A stretch of 64,000 nucleotides of DNA from Moringa oleifera (Eukaryota; Streptophyta; Magnoliopsida; Brassicales; Moringaceae): positions 682,001 to 746,000 of the forward strand of contig JAJFZO010000863.1 of NCBI GenBank assembly GCA_021397835.1, written 5' to 3'. Below the pieces are notes generated by a model. That model saw nothing but the letters and a program-made list of their open reading frames with translations, was not told the DNA's origin and searched no databases. This document shows, one piece after another, positions 38,196 through 51,000 of the stretch (position 1 is the first letter of the stretch; every line of letters starts with the position of its first letter). The translations under genes and the position numbers were made by a program.

Positions 38196-40537
38196 CTAAC
38201 AGAATTTCCAGTGGTTGTTGCAGTTTACACATGTCACATACGTTGTCATAGGTTCATCAGCACTTCTTGTCTGCATCTGATAGTAAGTGCACTTGCGCTG
38301 ACCACAACGGCCACACTTAAATTGATCAGTTGTGGCCTTTGCTGGACCACCACGCTCACAATCAAACAGAGCTTTCTCTTTGATTTCATTGTTCTCACGT
38401 TTCCTCTGATCACTTGCCATTTCTTCAGGGGTCATATTGATAAGCCTCTCCGGCTTGATCTCTCCAAGAAGAACCCTTCTCCTTAAATCTGGGTTTTTCA
38501 CATCCTTGATATTGAACATTATAGATCTGTACTTGGATTTCTGGGTACCATTGGACCGACCCATCTTTTCAAACATTACTGACTCCACAGAAACAGCAAC
38601 CCGGATTGGATCGCAAGCATTAACTTCATCCCTGATGCTCTCATCAGCCTCACTGGCAACCCTGGACAGGGCCTCTGAAAGAAGTTCTCGAATTTTGTCA
38701 CGCATAGCATCATTACATTTCACCATTGATGACAGCTTTGGTGGAGCATGAGGTGCCTGTGAAGGTTTCTTCACACTAGATGCCTGTCTCTCCTCCCCAA
38801 AATGGGCACTTCCAGCCAAGACAGTCTCCACTTCGGCTACCTTTTTCTCCACTTTAATAGCTTTTGCTGAATCACCTTTATAAAATTTTTCAACTTTAAT
38901 AGATTCTGCAGTTGAAACATTTCCAACCTTCACTATGGTATCCTTCTGAATCTTCTCAACTTTGACATTGTCTGCCTTGGCTCCTTGAGGCTTTCCAGAA
39001 GATTTATCATTAGTGGTTCCATTTTTCTTGTTTTTTGCCGTCTCTTCAATAACTATTTTCTTCCACATCTCAAGCAAATCAGTTGCAACAGTTTGGATCT
39101 TGTCCCTCGGATGTTTTGTCAGAGACCGGAGCTTTTTTCCAACCTGAAATATGATAAACAAAATTAATTCCACCGAATCATTGAATGAACATACATTTAT
39201 GTTAGCAAAGTCCTCAAACCTAAATAATTTCAACTTCTATCACACTGGGCTAAAAACCATTCGAAAATAACACAAAGTAATAACATGGAGAAGAAGCATT
39301 CAACAACAAGTAGTTTTCCATTACAGCTGCAATGGCTAAAATCTCGTTATCAACTACTATCCAGGGAAAAAAATCCTTTGACATCATTGTCATTAACTTC
39401 CTAAAGCTACAGAGAAAGTCATAACCATTAATTTATACAGATGAATATGACTTAAGAAGATTCCACATTTCCTTACTTCCTATTCAGTATACCTAAATGA
39501 CAAGGACATTAAAGGATACAAATAAAAAGCTACAACTGCGCATGTAATCCACACAAATACATAAATAAAAGACTTAAATGAACATGATAGGATCAAAGAT
39601 AACTTTCATGTGTTAACAGGAGAATAGTTTCACAAATTTAAGTTTAGTTGGAAGTTCACAGCTTTAACTTTATCAAGTGCCACAGATAGGATGCATCTTC
39701 AAACAGATAACAAAGAGTAACAATAGGCCAGGAGGATTTTATGGAGGGACTTCCGCTCTTGTTCTTCGATTCAGGTCATAACATTTGGAGAAATATTTCA
39801 GAGTTCGCAGAACAATGCAAAGCAGATAATGAATGCAATGATCTCCAAAAACAATACATGCAACTCGTTATCAATGTTTCCCCAATTTAAATTTTTGGTT
39901 TCTCTTTCTTTCTGGGCACACCCTGATAGAAGTAGAACTCCTATTAGCCCCCTGAACAACATTCAGAGAGACTTCCTTCAGATACCAGTTTTAATTTTTA
40001 ATCTGTCACAGCCACAGACTTCAAATGTATTTGTCTTGGTAAACTTGGCTGCAAAGGTTGGGAAACAAAAAAAATTCGAAAGAGAAAAGGAAAACCTTGT
40101 TTTTCCTTGTTTCCATTGCAAGTAGTTACCTATCAACAAGTTTTGGCGTAATAGCAAAATCAACAAGAACAATACAACATACCCAACAAAATATTTCATA
40201 TCAATGTCAAATTCCTAATCGGCATTGCAGAAAAAAAGGAAAAAACTCGATAACTAAATTAAACAGCAATTGTTTTCTCTCTCCCCCTATGTTTCTGACA
40301 TTAATAAAATCATTATATGAGATTGAAATTTATGGTCTTCACTGAAACGAAAGATAAAGAAATGGGAAGTACCTGAGTGGTGACAAGGACATCGTAGGTT
40401 ACAGGGAAACTCCTGAGCCGATTCAGAGTATCTACGCATCGCGAAACCTCTGGTCCACTCGGCGAGACGGCATGACCGGCCGCCGCATCTGCCGCCTTCT
40501 TCGCGGCCTCAAACAATTCCACCAGTTCAGTCTGCAT
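38196..40537 (-). CDS. TFIIS: Transcription elongation factor TFIIS
   Basis: Restarts arrested RNA polymerase II by stimulating transcript cleavage. Two exons: 40537-40373 (55 codons) and 39143-38196 (315 codons plus stop), joined by a 1.2 kb GT-AG intron; 370 residues (Arabidopsis about 378). The N-terminal LW domain spans about 1-85 (LVELFEAAKKAADAA, later VGKKLRSLTKHPRDKI). A linker about 95-190 is rich in repeated KVEK. The central domain about 195-315 has MRDKIRELLSEAL and YRSIMFNIKDVKNPDLRRRV. The C-terminal zinc ribbon has C332, C335, C360, C363 and the catalytic acidic pair D351-E352 in RSADEP, followed by HWKFC at the end. All residues needed for activity are present. Confidence 0.96.
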
Positions 40538-41270
40538 CGTTTTTAAATTTCTAACTACAAATACAAAACAATACAAGCTTCTTCTTCTTCTTCTTCTTCT
40601 TCTTGTCGAAAAGAGCAATCAAACTTGGAAAGGGGGAATAATGGAACAAACGTGAAAAGATTGAAAGCTAAGCAAGCACGCAATCAAAGGCGAAAGGCCA
40701 GAAGAAGATCAGTGTGGATTAAATACCAAACAAGGAGATCAAGAGTAGATAGGTTACCAGAGCGATGCGATAAAGGATTTGATGCGTAGGCCTGTCGAGA
40801 TAGTCCCCCGGGCGATTTAGGAATTGTGGCTGCCCCTTACCTCTCTTGTCGACCAGAGGGTTCCCTTCCTTTACTGGGTCAAGACACAAGATGCAGAAGG
40901 GTGCGGAACCAACGGATTTAGTTGCCACTTATCAGTTAGGGCTGGACGGCAGTTTATTGGGCCATAAACCCACTAGCCAAGGATCGACCTTGGGCCTCGG
41001 ATATCCAATTTCAGCCCAATTCTAGGGCTTCTTTACGGGCTGGACAATTATTTACTGTCACATTCTAAGTCCAACTAAATCAATTGCTTATCACAATTTT
41101 TTTTCTTAAAATATTGACAGTTGTTGAAAAATGGATCAAAATTTTTTTCTTTCTTGAAAATTTTTCTAAATTAATAACTTAGAATGTTTAGCATACATTT
41201 GAGGTCTGAGCATGATTTTATCATTTCTTACAAAAACAATCAGTTCATAACTTCTTTTTTTTTTTTTTTT
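40538..41270. other. TFIIS leader/promoter with an unexplained ORF
   Basis: Upstream of the TFIIS ATG the minus strand holds a 69-codon frame at 40719-40928, starting MATKSVGSAPFCILCLDPVKE. After RIAL there is a donor-like CTG/GTAACC near 40736. No acceptor I tried joins it in frame to TFIIS. Whether it is a uORF, a separate first exon or chance is open. A long poly-T run sits at about 41252-41271. Confidence 0.4.
40578..40604. repeat. (CTT)9 microsatellite in the TFIIS 5' leader
   Basis: Nine CTT units; the transcript strand carries GAA repeats about 40 bases upstream of the TFIIS ATG. Confidence 0.9.
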
Positions 41271-41339
41271 TTGACAATCAAGTGGGTACAGTAGTTTTGG
41301 CATCAAAGTCGGGCTCTTTTGCATTTTCTCTCTTTGTAA

Positions 41340-41475
41340 GCATCACATAACACAAAACCCACCCATTTTTGTTTACAACTCTCTTTCTATACCCAGCACA
41401 AGTCACCCATTTTTGGTATACAATTCTCTTTCTATATTTAGTAAACTTTTGTCTCAAGCCACCCATTTATGAAGC
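41340..41475. repeat. Short degenerate tandem repeat, unit about 57 bp
   Basis: CACCCATTTTTG followed by ACAACTCTCTTTCTATA occurs, then again CACCCATTTTTG with ACAATTCTCTTTCTATA about 54-57 bases later, then CACCCATTTATG begins a third unit. The copies are diverged. Confidence 0.65.
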
Positions 41476-42290
41476 TGAATTTGTATCTTCGAACATAGTA
41501 GGCAGGGAAAAAAGCAATTTAAATAGCCTCTTAAGCATCCGATAATGTTCTCTCTCTTTATGAGTCTCTTTCTTACTTCACTTTCTTTCTTTAAACTCAG
41601 TGAAGTAAGGATATAATCCTACTTTCGGATGCATCAAAATATAGATTTTGAAAGGTATCCGTGCATTTTTTTTATAGAAAATATCCTCTCCAAATCTCCT
41701 ACTTCTGTTTTTTTTTTTATTAGATTGGGTATTAGTTCAATTTGAACTCATGACTAGACATAGATATGAATTATGTGATTGTGGGCACTGAATTTTCATT
41801 TTATGTTTTTTCATCGAAAATTCAAGTTGTGCACATAGCTAAAGCATAGGACCCAAAAAAATTTTTGGGTTTCTTATGGTGATTTCTTGAGTGAGTTTCG
41901 AGTTTTACATAAAATCGATGTAAGACAAGTGGCCTTCGAAAACTGTGCAATTTGATCATATAGAGTCATTTTGCAAATGCATGCTAGTAATGTGAATGTT
42001 ACGTTTGCTGTCTTAGATGTATAGTGAGTTATTATGTTACTGGTAGTGCATTATTGAGTGATGTCACATGGATAAGTTTAGGTTAGTAATTTTGTGTTGT
42101 TATTTACTCATAAATGTCAATATTTTCTAATATTAGTGACTACACCATGATTATATTGTCATGGTTGGATAAAATTGGATAATAACTTATTACGCACTAT
42201 AATGACTTAAAAAAGGGTCATAGTATTATGTATATTTTAATGACATGCATTTGGTAGAGCTAATTGCCACCGTATTAACAAAGATGGTAT
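41476..42290. other. Intergenic DNA left of the MULE remnant
   Basis: No sustained frame. It may contain the degraded left end of the Mutator-like element; I did not find a matching terminal inverted repeat. Confidence 0.4.
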
Positions 42291-44200
42291 TACTCATAAT
42301 GTAAGATGGAAGATGGAATTCGAGCAATAGTATCCTTTAATGAAGAATAGGTTGATGAAAACTTGAACTATCGTTATGTTGATAATGTTGTGCAAAACAT
42401 AGCAAGTGATGATTTAGAAGGACTGCATATATAGTGAATTGGTTAAGTATATGAGAACAATTTTAGATAAAGAACGCTCTAATTATGACCTTGAATTGCA
42501 CACTTTTCTTAGAGTTTGTGGCCATAAGCTATAAATGAAGGTGTCAATCGACAATGACTTTAGTTCTTATTGTTGTTTATAGTTTCTTAAGGGTCGTTTG
42601 CACATTTGTATTAAAGATCATAAAGGAGGATATACATGGTGGTACAAGATGCACTGTCTAAAAAGATGTAATATCGATGAAAGGTAAATGCACTAATGAG
42701 GAAGATGTAATGCTAACAAGAGCTGATAATTTCATATACTAACCTGATAATAATGAGGCATGACGACTTTTTTAGTATGAATTCATAATGAATGATATGA
42801 ATATTTGTCACTTTAACTTTTATAGAGTTTGTGATAAGGTGGAAACAATTCACAGTAACAATCATGATGAGAAAATACGATAAAATACTAGTGTTGAAAT
42901 AAAAAATGAGTCGACTTATGTTTTAAACTCTAATTTTGACCATACTAGGCCACTGCATCATTTCGACAACATTATTGACAATATCGATGTTGCTAGTGAT
43001 TTAAATAAAGTTCAAATATGTAATCCCATCTTGAGGGCAAAAAATTATTTTATTACCAAGATATGTCCAATAGAAGCTTTTGATGGGGCATAATGTATAA
43101 GCAAAGGTAAATTTTTTCTTAGCAAAAAAGATTTAAAACGTACATTTAAGTTTTATGCATTATTAGAAAATTTTAAGTTTAAGGTGCTAAAGTTTAACAA
43201 ATTGATATTTGTAGTTATTTATAGAGAATTTTCTATGAATGAGAAGTGTTTGTAGTAAGAACAAAGCAGAGAGAGTACTTTCAGAGAAGTTGTGATCTTA
43301 AGCATATATGCATATTAGAGGAAGTTTATAAAAGATACAAGTAAACTAGTTGATTGATTATTGGAGAAGTAGTTATTCAAAAGTTATGTATTAACGATCA
43401 CATCATGAAACTGAAACTTATAGTCAATGACATGAAATATATTTATGGAATCTAGATATTATAGAAAAATGCATATAAGGCAAAAAGGTATGCATTGGGT
43501 TTGACGTATTAAGACCTATTTGAGTCATAACAGCAGTTACTTTCTTTTTACTATATGTTTGAACTAATCAATCCAAAGATCATTAGTTAGATAAAAAATG
43601 ATGATAATAGACATTAAGTATGGTGACTTATTGTATTCCTAAGAGACTTTACTTTGTAACATAGTTACTTTTTGGAATAATAGAGTGACTATTTCATAAT
43701 GACTTTTAATTATTTATATTTCAAGTACTTTTTCATGGCATTGGATTAATCATTTAAGAAATTTCATAGTGTCATTCAACCAATCATTACTATCGATGGT
43801 ACACACTTGAAGGGAGGTTTAATGATAACATATTTGTGACCACTTATAAAGATGATAAGGAACATATTTACCCTCTAACATTTAGGTATAAAGATTCAGA
43901 GAATATAAATTGTTGGGCGATGTTTTGGAATCAAGTAAAGAATTTCATTGATGTAATTAAAAGATTAGTTTTTATATTTGATTGAAACATGAACTGTATG
44001 CGTAGTATATGATATAAAACATCAAAAATAGGTTTAAAAGGAATGATGTGTCTAAACTTTTCTACAAAATTACAAGATCTTATCAATTGAGTGAGTTTAA
44101 GTAGTTCTTTGAGAAATGCAAGTGACTTGAACAAGCATAAATCTAAGGTTCTTAACTAAATCGTCATGATCAACCATCTGAAGCAATCACATTATCGATT
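42290..44200 (+). pseudogene. Decayed Mutator-like (MuDR/MULE) transposase
   Basis: Plus-strand pieces, broken by many stops and shifts, follow the order of plant MuDR proteins. At 42430-42650: YMRTILDKERSNYDLELHTF. At 43120-43260: the DNA-binding region SKKDLKRTFKFYALLENFKF. At 43380-43500: the segment ending NAYKAKRYALGLTY, matching 'SYEKAWRAREHALELV'. At about 43730-43820: the catalytic core start FFMALD...IQPIITIDGTHLKGG, which holds the first DDE aspartate region. At 43880-43980: LTFRYKDSENINCWAMFW followed by LVFIFD, matching 'FGVVDSENDASWTWF...FVSDRH'. A later frame reads NFSTKLQDLIN. No intact protein is possible. Confidence 0.7.
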
Positions 44201-45560
44201 ACCTAGACTAAAAAAAAAAAAAAAACTAAAAAAACTATTCTCAAATCTTTTCTTTAACATATCATCACTAATCAATTGTCAAAATTTTGGTCCAACAACG
44301 TTAAAATATCAATATCGTAACAGTTCATTATTGTGCCTTCAAATTAGTCTGAAATTGAAATTTTGAATGGTGCATGCTTTCCCATTTGTTTGAAATCAAC
44401 AATACTACATTACATAAATGATACACTAATGAACGAATAACTTATAATACTGCATCAAAGCTTACCATATTGACTCTATAACTCACTATGTCAAATCAAA
44501 TTAATACTATAATGATGAACAATTTACTATTTACTGAGCTATACATTAGAATAACTCACTATCATATATTCAATTATCATTAACACCTAACAAAATGCAT
44601 ACATATACGTACCCATTTGGATAGTGCCTATACTCATACTCATATCCATTTTAACCAACACTTCAGAAAACAAACCTAATACCCATAGCCATCTCAACTG
44701 CAAATTATATTTTAAAATGATGATTTTTGACTATCAATATAATGAACGCATCATGCATAACTCATACTAAACTCCATATCCATATCCATTCTAAATCGAG
44801 GAATAATACATGAACCATATAGTGTTTAAATAGTATATACAACAAAAATTTCCTAAACTATGTTATGCATAACCCATACCAAACACATAAGCAACTAGTT
44901 AATAAAAGCACAACCTTGTGTTTTACCTTCGTTGTTATGGGAGATCCTTAGCGATCAAGAATTTCTTGAGTTTTGACTCTCAAGCTTTTGTGAGTGGAGT
45001 TTCACGATCGATGAGGGTTTCTAATCAATTTATATGAGTGGGTTTGATGACCAATGAGAGTTTTTATTAGGCTTTTATCAAGCTTTTGTGAATGAGTAAT
45101 GGTTTTTGTCAAAGAATTGACAAAGTTTGAAGTGTAATTGTTGTTGTTGACTATGAAAGTGGGTTCAAAGGTGAATCAACGAAGAGAGAAATGGTTCAAA
45201 AGTATGATTAAATTTGATTTCGAAAGGGAGAGTATTGTGTCCAGTGGATTTTGAATGTATGCATATCTTTTGTTTGAATAAAATTGATTATTATGAGTCC
45301 ATTAAGTATTTAATGCAATTAATATAGGCAATAAACGAATATATAAAACTTCAAAAATATAATTTTTTTAAAATGAAATAAACATAATATTATTTTAATA
45401 AAAAATTAAAAATAATTAAATTAATAACTTCAATATTTTCATAAAGATTACTTATCAAAAATTTTAAAAAAATTTTTGTCCTAAAATTTTTATGAGCAAA
45501 GCATGAATAAATTAGACGGATTTAAGACAGCAAGTAAGAAAAGCATCGACAAACAAAAAG
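44201..45560. other. AT-rich intergenic DNA right of the MULE remnant
   Basis: No gene recognised. A segment at about 44930-45280 has repeated phrases (CAAGCTTTTGTGA twice, GATGAGGGTTT and GGTTTTTGTC) and may be the degraded right end of the MULE. Confidence 0.4.
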
Positions 45561-45574
45561 GAACGTATAAGTTA

Positions 45575-46205
45575 CTAATCACAGTGTCTACTTATTGAGA
45601 CGATTAGGTTTCTTGCTCCATTTCCTATTCTTTTCGACTCTGTAGCTTTGATTAATGAACCTACGTTGAATCTAGTACTCGTTTGGGCACTAAAAGAAGC
45701 AGGAAAGCTGGCCCAACAGCCGCAGCTATTGAATTGACGGAGACGGCGAGAATCTGAGTTGAGTGAGAGGCCAGCAAACTCCAGGGCCGAGGAATACTTG
45801 TCAGTACAATGCGCACGATCGGATCCAACCAATCCGCTTTGCATCTGTGTCATCCATGGCTGAAAATGCAAGAGGACCTTCCCTTACACGTCAGAGATCC
45901 TTAAATTCGCGAAACAGTCAGGGGCATTTTCGGAACTCCGGACGTTTCATTCAGATCTGGAGCAGTAAAAAGGTGAAAGGGACAAGCTAATGCGAGACCT
46001 GGAAGACGACGACGATGATGATACAGGAAAGCTGAAAGCAACCGTAGCCATTTTGACGTACGCGCCGTACACCAGCGACTGTATCAGTGTTAAACCCGAA
46101 AAATAAGACGACAGGTTGATGAAACGGCAACGCAAAAACTTCAACTTCATCTTCTGTTCCTTTCAACTGTGTCAGCCTTCGGGCATCCGCTTCCCGATAT
46201 CTCAT
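45575..46205 (-). other. GC-richer segment with minus-strand coding-like frames, unassigned
   Basis: Composition rises above the surrounding AT-rich DNA. On the minus strand one frame starting at ATG 46051 reads MATVAFSFPVSSSSSSSRSR and continues to CSRSE before a stop at about 45947; this looks like a chloroplast transit peptide. A 98-codon frame at 45575-45871 follows in another frame. No splice pair I can see joins them and no family is recognised. It may be a broken first exon or chance. Confidence 0.3.
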
Positions 46206-48021
46206 TTATACGCTCCGTCCGAAATCTTCGAACTGCGTGCGTAAACCAAAATTCATTCATTTCAGTTTTGTTTTGCCTAATTTAATTTTGGATATTATTC
46301 TCAAAAATATCAAGTGCACAATTAAATTTCAAACAATGACAGCTTGCGGAAAAAAATGTTAAAGTATCTATTTTTAAATTAAATTTGTAAATTTAGATTT
46401 TTTAAAATAAAAAATAAAAGGAAATTATTAACTGGAAGAACAGTGAGATTAGCCTGGCAAGGAAAAAGGAGGCAAGCTAGGAGTCCAAGTAGTAAACGGG
46501 CAAAAGCCAAAATTTATGGTTTACCACTCGTCTTTCTCTGTCCGCCTGCGATTTCTCGGCCTTCGTGCTTCTCTTCAATTCTAACCCCTTTTCCACAATA
46601 CTAATCTCTTCCCACTTTATCGAGCCCTAGGTTTCGCATCGCGTGAACCGAAAAACTAAACTAAACCAATTTTAAACACGGATTATTCAAAAACAAAAAA
46701 ACTCCGAATTTTTTGGTTCCTAACACGAAAAATCTTAGGGTGAGATCTGATACCTTCCGATCCCGTTTCCACCTCTGTTCTGCCCAATTCATATTCTACC
46801 ATTTTGATTTCTTATTCTGTGCATTGAAAGATCTCTGATCAGCTGCTTTTTCACGATTCCCCAGACGATAAGGTCATCCATACTGTTTTCCTGTTTTTCT
46901 GATTTACGCAGGTACGTGCTTTTTCCATCATTGTTTCGCTTATTCGTGAGAATTTAGGATTTTACCCCGTGCATTGTGTTGCTAAACTGTTCTTTTTATT
47001 GTAAGTTAATCGAATTCTGATTTTGGTTAATTAGGGTAATTCAGTTCTATGGATATCCTGATGCATCTTATTCATGTCGTGTTTGTCTCTCTTGTTTTCA
47101 GTTTTGGCATATATTGGGAGATCCCTTGTCTTTTATCGCTGGATGCGATCAGGGCTTTTTCGATATCAAATTGAAACGAAGCATCAGAATTTTATAGGAT
47201 TTTTGGATTTATCTGGGCCCTTGCAATTGGTGACTTCTTTTTTATCTGCTCCTCGGGTGACTGTGACTTGAAGGGCATGATTCTGTTGTTGTTCGGTCTC
47301 TAAAGCCCTTCTGAATTTGAAAATCGTATCTGCAGGGTTATATTTGAGCTACATCTTGTGTTTTGGTGAATTTTTTTTTTCACTGATTGGGAGGATAACT
47401 GGACAACCTATGTTTCAGAAATCGAACCTTGCTCATTGTGGATTGGTGCATTGCCTGAGCGGAGTTAAATGAGTTTGTTGGTTGAAGAAGTAAAATAGGT
47501 TTGCGGCAAGATTATGAGTTGCCAATTACTGAAAAAGGAAGCTCAGACTTCTTCTGCTAGTTTGATTTTGTTGGATATTGGGACCAGAAGACAGTTGCTG
47601 TGGGCTGTTAATCTCTGTAGTGAGTCTAAGTTATTCTTAGGTTCTCCAATGTGGCCATTGGAGAATAATTTATGACTTTGTGGGCAGCAGTTGCTGTCAT
47701 CATCAGATCCTTATCCTGCAGTGCATCCTCATTTTTCACCTTGCAGCTGCTCCTTTGGTTGCCTCTGCTGCAATGCCTCTTTCTCGCCCTCCACTTTGGA
47801 AGAGGGACCGAGCAATTACTTAGACTGGTAGGGAGACAAAGAGGAAGAAGAGGAAAAAATCTCGCTCAGTTGGAGAAGCCCACTTTCAACTACAGCCCCT
47901 TAAATATAACTATCTGCTTCCAACTACAGGGAAGCTCCACTTTGCCAAGTTTCAATTGTCTCAGCAGTTCTCATTTGAGCGCCCCACGCACGAGAGGAGA
48001 CACCTGGTATCGTGGGGTGCA
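46206..48021 (+). other. ALA1-like promoter, leader and broken N-terminal extension
   Basis: From about 46480 the DNA looks like promoter and leader. CAG/GTACGTGC at 46909-46919 is a good donor for a leader intron. From 47672 (ATGACT) an open stretch resembles the N-terminal extension that I recall from other plant ALA1-like proteins (M-T-x-GQ-x-LLSSS-DP, cysteine-rich GCLC). It changes frame twice before the in-frame [19 protein letters not shown] at 47970-48033. I therefore start the CDS at ATG 48022. Confidence 0.5.
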
Positions 48022-51000
48022 ATGGAGCTGCACAACAACCATGACACGTCCATGGCCTTTGAAATTTCTAGAACTTCGACTGTAGTAGGAGAAAAATTGG
48101 ACAAGTCTCAAAGGTTCCGAAGCAAAAGTGTGCAGTCGGGGGATAACTGCTTATATGAAGAGAATCCCAGGTTGATCTACATTAATGATCCAAGGAAAAC
48201 AAATGACAAGTATGAGTTCACTGGGAATGAGATCCGTACTAGCAAGTACACATTAATCACCTTCTTGCCCAAGAATCTCTTCATTCAGTTTCATCGGGTT
48301 GCTTATTTATACTTCTTGGCTATTGCTGCTCTCAATCAGCTTCCACCTCTTGCAGTGTTTGGGAGAACAGTGTCTCTTTTTCCCCTGTTGTTTGTTCTTT
48401 GTGTCACAGCAATTAAAGATGGATATGAAGACTGGCGAAGACACAGGTCAGACAGGAATGAGAACAACAGGGAGGCTCTAGTGCTTCAAGCTGGGGAATT
48501 TCGATTGAAGAAATGGAAAAAGATATGTGCTGGTGAGGTTGTCAAGATCCATGCCGATGAGACGATTCCATGTGACATGGTTTTGCTGGGTACAAGCGAT
48601 CCAAGTGGACTTGCTTACATCCAGACGATGAATTTGGATGGTGAGTCTAATTTGAAGACAAGGTATGCTAGGCAGGAAACAGCATCTGCTGTATTTCAAG
48701 GTTGTACGGTATCTGGGCTGATAAAATGTGAGCAACCTAATAGGAATATTTATGAGTTCACTGCCAATATGGAATTCAACGGGCAGCAGTTCCCTCTTAG
48801 CCAAACTAACATTGTCTTGCGTGGTTGCCAGCTGAAGAACACAGATTGGATAATTGGTGTTGTGGTATATGCTGGACAGGAAACAAAAGCAATGCTGAAT
48901 AGTGCTGCTTCCCCTTCCAAGAGAAGCAAACTAGAAAGTTACATGAACAGGGAAACCCTGTGGTTGTCAATTTTTCTCTTTGTCATGTGTCTTGTTGTGG
49001 CTATTGGGATGGGTTTATGGCTCCATCGCCACAAGAATCAGCTTGATACCATGCCTTACTACAGAAAGAGATACTTCACAGAAGGGAGGGATGATGGGAA
49101 AACATTTAAATATTATGGGATCCCAATGGAGACTTTTTTCTCCTTTTTGAGTTCTATTATTGTGTTCCAGATCATGATTCCAATCTCCCTCTATATCACA
49201 ATGGAATTGGTTCGTTTGGGGCAGTCATATTTCATGATTGAAGACAGACATATGTATGATGACTGCTCTGGGTCAAGGTTCCAGTGCAGATCATTGAATA
49301 TAAATGAGGATTTGGGTCAAATACGGTATGTATTTTCAGATAAAACAGGGACACTCACCCAAAATAAAATGGAATTCCAGAGAGCAAGTGTGTGGGGTAA
49401 GAGTTACGGCAGCTCATTGCCTGTGGCTGAACTATCACAGGAACAGAACATTACAGGTATCTTCTGAAAATCATCTTCAGTATCTTTATTCCAGCCTGTT
49501 TACTATTTGATGCAACAAAATCATCATGGTCAGCCAGTGGCACAAGATTTTCTTTTGTTGTCATTATTTGATATAAAACTTAGAAGTCATAAGTCATTAT
49601 ATCTCACGAGTTGGTGTATGTTCTGAAACTGCCGACAATTTGTTGTGTTAGGAGGAAACACTTATCTGTATGTTGAACATTTTTGCTATTTCACTTGTTT
49701 TGATGCTTTAATCTGTTTGTAAGATTTATGTATCCTTCTTTTTGCTCATGAAATTAAGATTATTCTGTAATGGTCATTGCTATTAATTTTTGTTGTCCAG
49801 ATGTTATTTTGATCAGATATCTAATGATAAGTTCCATGTTGCTTGGTATGACTCTGTAAGGATAACAAGTGTCCGTAAATCATGTTAAGATAGTTGTGTG
49901 GTGCCTCCTGTTCATTATTAGAAATATAACTGTTGGTTAGTTTTGAATTTCCATCAGGTAGAACCATTATTATTTTCGTTTTCCTTCTTTCAAAGAGGAT
50001 GCCAACCATTACTTAAGAAACTAGAATTTTGATAATAGCTTACACCTTATTAAGCAAGCTGGCTGTTTGGCATTTTGTAGCTAGTAAACATATAATGTCA
50101 TTATGACTGCCTTTGTGCGTGCTTTTGCTTATGTATTTTCTGCTCCTGTTCCCCTCCCTTTCATCTCAACCAAATAAACAAAAACCTCTTGATGGTTTCA
50201 TGCTAGAACCATAATGTCCCTTTCGTTTCTTAGGTCTTTGAACTGGAGTAGTGTGTAGAATGGCTTTTTCAGCCTATATGGAAGGTCTAGATGTAACATT
50301 CATTGCTGGAAATTCATGAGAGAACAAAATTTGGTAGTTCTTGAAAACATTTATATCATCTTATATCAATGGTATACTGTTAAATGTGAAGGTGCAAGTT
50401 CATGCCTATTTAGATATTTTTTGTACTTCCTCTATGAATAATCTTCAATCATTGTAAGTTGTTTGGTAACTGAATAGAAGATACACCTACATGGGCATTT
50501 TCCACTTTCCTTTTTGATAGCTCATTGTAGATATATGTGATCTTTTGTAGCTGCAGCTGTTGCCAGAGGGAGATGGAAACTTAAATCTCAAATTGCTGTT
50601 GATTCTGAACTTATGGACTTGTTACACAAAGACTTTGCTGAGGATGAAAAGATTGCTGCACATGAGTTTTTCCTTACATTGGCAGCATGTAACACTGTGA
50701 TTCCTATTCTTAGTCATGGTACATCTTCTAGTTGTGCAAGAAATGGACTGAATGAAGATGTAGAAGCAATTGACTATCAGGGTGAATCTCCTGATGAGCA
50801 AGCACTAGTTTCTGCAGCCTCGGCCTATGGTTACACATTGTTTGAGCGTACTTCTGGACATATTGTGATTGATGTCCATGGTGAGAAACTAAGGTAGAGA
50901 GTGTCTGAAACTTCTTACTTTTGTGTTGTTTGATGTACTTTTCCTTATTTGCTGGCTAGCCACCCTGTTCTGGTAAACTGTTCTAGAGTTAAAGTTGTGG

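Noticed and set aside
47672..48085. 137-codon plus-strand frame overlapping the ALA1-like start
   Set aside because: Mostly an off-frame reading of the decayed N-terminal extension and, from 48022, of the real flippase exon.
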